Of a stretch of DNA of 7,930 nucleotides, positions 5,865-7,930 are shown one piece after another. Each line of letters opens with the position of its first letter. Positions within the stretch are counted from its first letter, which is position 1. The notes under the pieces were generated by a model. The model made no database searches and was not told the origin of the DNA. It saw only the letters and a program-made list of their open reading frames with translations. A program made the translations under genes and the position numbers. The stretch comes from an uncultured Lachnospiraceae bacterium (GTDB taxonomy: Bacteria; Bacillota; Clostridia; Lachnospirales; Lachnospiraceae): positions 1-7,930 of the forward strand of contig CABRSG010000105.1 in NCBI GenBank assembly GCA_902473545.1, given 5' to 3'.

Positions 5865-6920
5865 TTATCTTCCTCCTTCCTCAGAAGCTTCTGTCTGCGC
5901 CTGCGCGCTGCCTGTCTGTTCATCCGCCGTCTCCTCCGTGAAGGAATCCAGCGGCAGTATCTTTTGCACGCCGCTTCCGCTGTCGATCACAACCTTCATG
6001 CCCGGCAGTACTTCTTCCATCGTCTCATAGAACATACGCTGCTTTGTGACCACCGGGTTCTTGCGGTACTCCTCGTACATCGCGTTGAATCTCGCCACCT
6101 GCGCTTCCGCCTCATTAATGCGTGTCTGCTTCTGTGCCTCTGCTTCCTTGATGATCTGGTCCGCCTGCGCCTCCGCCTCCGGGAGCTGCTCGTTGCGGTA
6201 CTTATTCGCATTGTTGAGCGCCGTTTCCTTGCCCTGCTTCGCGTTCTCCACTGCCTTAAATGCCTGGATAACTTCCGCTGTCGGCGGCTCGGAATCCTGC
6301 ATGGAAATGTTCACAAGCTGAATGCCGATGTCCTGCTCCTCCAGCTTCTGCGTGATCAGCTCCTTAATTTTCGCCTGGATCTCACTCTTTCCCGTCGTCA
6401 GCACGTCATCCACCTGGTAGCTGCCGACCACGGTGCGGATCGCGCTCTGGGCAATGTTTTTCAAAATACCCTCCGGCTCGCCCGCGGCGTACAGATACTG
6501 CACCGGCTCCGTGATGCGGTACTCCACGAAAAAATCCACGTTGATAAAGTTGTAGTCCGAGGTGATCATCAGGCTCTCTTCCTCGACGTTGTTGTTTGAC
6601 GCCATGTCGTAACCGATCGGAAAGCCCTGTATCGTCGTATTCACCTTGTGCACCGACTGGATCAGCGGAATCTTAAAATGCAGCCCGGTCTCCGGCACTG
6701 CCTTCGGCTTGCCCATCGTCACGAGCACCGCCTGCTCCTCCTCACCGATCTGATAAAAGGAATCGCCTGCAAAAACCGCCGCCAGTATCACGGCAGCCGC
6801 CGCTGCAATGCCGACCTTCGCCGCTCCCTTCGCCTTTTTATTCTTCTTCCTTTTCCGTTCGTTTCTTGCCAGCTCCTCCGGATCAATTACCCGGTCGCCG
6901 TCGTTTCTGAATTCTGTCAT
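5865..6920 (-). CDS. hflK: HflK-like SPFH-domain membrane protein
   Basis: This 351-residue protein is the HflK partner of HflC. A basic cytoplasmic N-terminus (residues 19-35, rich in Lys/Arg) precedes one membrane segment (about 36-52). The SPFH domain follows (GEEEQAVLVTMGKP onward, 59 to about 210) with the HflK-typical segments TSDYNFINVDFFVEYRI (120-136) and ILKNIAQSAIR (152-162). A long Ala/Glu/Gln-rich coiled coil spans roughly 215-287, then VLPGMKVVID and a low-complexity Glu/Gln/Ser tail (330-351). The start at 6920 has AGGAGG seven bases upstream. It lies 38 bases after a terminator-bearing leader with a candidate yybP-ykoY riboswitch and its own promoter. That leader suggests transcription attenuation by a metal ion, which is unusual for hflK and is inferred rather than shown. 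Confidence 0.92.
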   Translation of the reverse strand: MTEFRNDGDRVIDPEELARNERKRKKNKKAKGAAKVGIAAAAAVILAAVFAGDSFYQIGEEEQAVLVTMGKPKAVPETGLHFKIPLIQSVHKVNTTIQGFPIGYDMASNNNVEEESLMITSDYNFINVDFFVEYRITEPVQYLYAAGEPEGILKNIAQSAIRTVVGSYQVDDVLTTGKSEIQAKIKELITQKLEEQDIGIQLVNISMQDSEPPTAEVIQAFKAVENAKQGKETALNNANKYRNEQLPEAEAQADQIIKEAEAQKQTRINEAEAQVARFNAMYEEYRKNPVVTKQRMFYETMEEVLPGMKVVIDSGSGVQKILPLDSFTEETADEQTGSAQAQTEASEEGGR

Positions 6921-6955
6921 ACCTTTTCCTCCTGTGTGTGCTTGTCAACCATTCC

Positions 6956-7011
6956 CCAAAAGAAAAGAACGAGACCTTTGCTCCAGTGTATACCCCGGAA
7001 CAAAAGTCTCG
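6956..7011 (-). terminator. Intrinsic terminator in the hflK leader
   Basis: The minus strand forms a 15-bp stem, CGAGACTTTTGTTCC with GGAGCAAAGGTCTCG (two G-U pairs, 12-base loop), followed by GTTCTTTTCTTTTGG. The 5' arm includes the CGAGACTTTTG that closes the candidate aptamer upstream, so aptamer and terminator exclude each other. It may also serve as the terminator for the bioY/DUF1284 transcript. Confidence 0.82.
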
Positions 7012-7105
7012 CTATTTGCTCACATGCAGCGGATATCCCTATCGTCCTGACGCTGCATGTACCATCTGATTAGACTGTACGATGTAAGCTACTCCCTTTT
7101 CTTTG
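6998..7105 (-). promoter_or_regulatory. Candidate yybP-ykoY (Mn2+) riboswitch upstream of hflK
   Basis: On the minus strand the segment begins AAAAGGGAGTAGC (7100-7088) and ends TAGCGAGACTTTTG, closely matching the two conserved flanks of yybP-ykoY RNAs (canonical GGGGAGUAGC and AGCRAGACCUUU). AAAAG pairs with CTTTT as a closing helix. Between them lie a hairpin GTAC..TCT-AATC-AGA..GTAC (7080-7059) and a perfect 10-bp stem ACATGCAGCG / CGCTGCATGT (as written on the plus strand, 7022-7031 with 7051-7060), with CGTCA just inside it, as in known members. The hairpin normally found before the final flank is missing: only GAGCAAATAGC remains. Known members sense Mn2+ and, with a downstream terminator, turn genes on. 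The class call is probable, not certain. Confidence 0.58.
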
Positions 7106-7111
7106 ATAATT

Positions 7112-7139
7112 TTTTAACACATTTTTGTACTTTTGTCAA
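7112..7139 (-). promoter_or_regulatory. Promoter for hflKC leader
   Basis: A perfect TTGACA (7139-7134) is followed after 16 bases by TTAAAA (7117-7112), or after 17 bases by TAAAAA, with TGTG just before. The -35 box lies inside the last codons of the DUF1284 gene, and transcription would begin at about 7105, exactly where the candidate aptamer starts. The -10 box is imperfect. Confidence 0.6.
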
Positions 7140-7539
7140 TACATTTTTTCCATTTCTTATAAGAACATAATTCCTTCGCATACCACTGGCAGTTTTTGCA
7201 AGAACCGGAAAAGATCTCCTCTGTGAGCTTCTGTGCTGCAAGCTCCTTCAGCCTGCGGTATGTGTAGCTTTCGCCTGATCGGATGCCGAGCGCCTCTGCC
7301 AGTGCAGCGTCTTTTTTCTCCACCTGCACGCCGCTCGTCCGGCAGGTGTTTTCCGCCGTCAGATTCGGGCAGCCCGCGCAGATAACGTCCGGCGCGCAGA
7401 CCGCCTCCAGAGGCTCATCCTGCTGCGCCTCCAGCATACCGATCATCTTTTCCATGTTTTCACAGAAGCCGTCGCTGTAGCCGTAGCCTGCAAACAGCAG
7501 GATGCACAGAAGATGGTGGATGCGCAGCTTACATCTCAT
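7114..7539 (-). CDS. DUF1284-type cysteine-rich protein
   Basis: This is a small protein (141 residues from the start chosen) of unknown function. It opens with KLRIHHLLC (4-12) and YGYSDGFCENM (19-29), the typical DUF1284 N-terminus. It then shows two cysteine clusters: CAGCPN (54-59) with C66, and CKNCQWY (114-120) with C125. Their spacing suggests an iron-sulfur cluster or a bound zinc. No membrane segment or signal peptide is seen. The frame is open back to 7614, but those 25 residues overlap the bioY frame and do not look like the family. ATG at 7539 gives the expected N-terminus. No clear ribosome binding site precedes it, yet it overlaps the end of bioY by 11 bases, so it is probably made by translational coupling. 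Cysteines near the C-terminus (133, 141) look like extras. Confidence 0.82.
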   Translation of the reverse strand: MRCKLRIHHLLCILLFAGYGYSDGFCENMEKMIGMLEAQQDEPLEAVCAPDVICAGCPNLTAENTCRTSGVQVEKKDAALAEALGIRSGESYTYRRLKELAAQKLTEEIFSGSCKNCQWYAKELCSYKKWKKCIDKSTKMC

Positions 7540-7930
7540 AGGCAAGGTTCGCCGCGGACAATCCTCTGCGCACAGCCAGCGCCACAAAATATGCCAGCAC
7601 GACAGACACAACATCCTTTACCAGATACGGCACGGAAACCGCCATCGCCGCCGGTACAAATTCCATACCCATCACCGCCATAAACTGGAAAATTCCAAGC
7701 AGATGACAGATTGCAAGCCCCGCTGCGCTCAGTACAATGAGCAGCCCCTTATTTTTCTGCTTCAGACCAAGCCCGCACAGGAGCACCATAAAAAGGAATC
7801 CCCAGATAAATCCGCCGGTCATTCCCACCAGCTTGTCAAAGCCGCCGCTGAAATTTGCAAATACCGGAACGCCCACCGCGCCGAGCAGTATGTAGACAGC
7901 CGTTGCCGCTACCCCCATCTTCCAGCCAAG
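7529..7930 (-). CDS. bioY: BioY biotin transporter S component (5' end outside window)
   Basis: The last 133 codons of a membrane protein of the BioY family, which binds biotin and works with the energy-coupling (ECF) module or alone in some bacteria. The visible part covers most of the usual length of about 180-200 residues. It includes LG-K-G---VYILLGAVGVPVFANFSGG (the family segment around LLG-GVPVFA-GGG), then GMTGGFIWGFL, and several hydrophobic segments ending near ALAVRRGL. The true start lies beyond 7930; ATG at 7918 is internal because the frame stays open and family-like upstream of it. The stop at 7531-7529 overlaps the DUF1284 start. No ECF ATPase genes are in the window. Confidence 0.88.
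   Translation of the reverse strand, partial: LGWKMGVAATAVYILLGAVGVPVFANFSGGFDKLVGMTGGFIWGFLFMVLLCGLGLKQKNKGLLIVLSAAGLAICHLLGIFQFMAVMGMEFVPAAMAVSVPYLVKDVVSVVLAYFVALAVRRGLSAANLAYEM

Noticed and set aside
5964..6599. Plus-strand open frame opposite hflK
   Set aside because: Leu/Arg/His-rich antisense shadow of the Ala/Glu-rich hflK coiled coil; no start signal.
7540..7614. 25-residue N-terminal extension of the DUF1284 protein
   Set aside because: It lies in the bioY coding region in another frame and does not resemble the family N-terminus, which begins at ATG 7539.
1..7930. Insertion sequences, CRISPR repeats, tRNA or rRNA genes, phage genes
   Set aside because: No direct-repeat arrays, transposase motifs or RNA gene signatures were seen; gene spacing is that of ordinary chromosomal operons.

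Overview
The window looks like chromosomal DNA of a moderately GC-rich Firmicute, most likely a Lachnospiraceae-like member of the Clostridia. The reasons are strong AGGAGG-type ribosome binding sites before most genes, riboswitches paired with intrinsic terminators, a NikB/DppB-type transporter in Firmicute style, a BioY biotin transporter subunit and an HflK/HflC pair. The taxonomic call is an inference. Every supported gene lies on the minus strand, so transcription runs from high to low coordinates. I see no mobile element, CRISPR array, rRNA or tRNA.

Region by region in the direction of transcription: (a) 7930-7529 is the 3' part of bioY (biotin ECF transporter S component; its start lies outside the window). 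It overlaps by 11 bases a small cysteine-rich DUF1284-type protein gene (7539-7114). (b) 7139-6956 holds a promoter, a candidate yybP-ykoY-type (manganese) riboswitch and a 15-bp intrinsic terminator that shares a strand with the aptamer's closing helix. (c) 6920-4996 is hflK-hflC, an SPFH-domain membrane pair. (d) 4959-4475 is a 521-base gene-free stretch made of regulatory RNA: a TGGACA-N17-TATAAT promoter, a clear cobalamin (B12) riboswitch, a candidate antiterminator, a perfect 10-bp terminator and a second terminator-like hairpin. (e) 4474-1 is a five-gene peptide/nickel-type ABC importer operon in the order permease, permease, solute-binding protein, ATPase, ATPase. The last ATPase runs off the window.

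The central reading is that a B12 riboswitch controls a NikABCDE/Dpp-like importer. A riboswitch that shuts off when coenzyme B12 is plentiful, placed on a transporter family known to carry Ni/Co and metallophores, suggests uptake of cobalt, a cobalt chelate or a corrinoid rather than of peptides. The solute-binding protein has no histidine in its whole length and no lipobox cysteine, and both are unusual for that role. The second notable point is the probable Mn2+ riboswitch in front of hflKC, which would tie this membrane quality-control scaffold to metal homeostasis.
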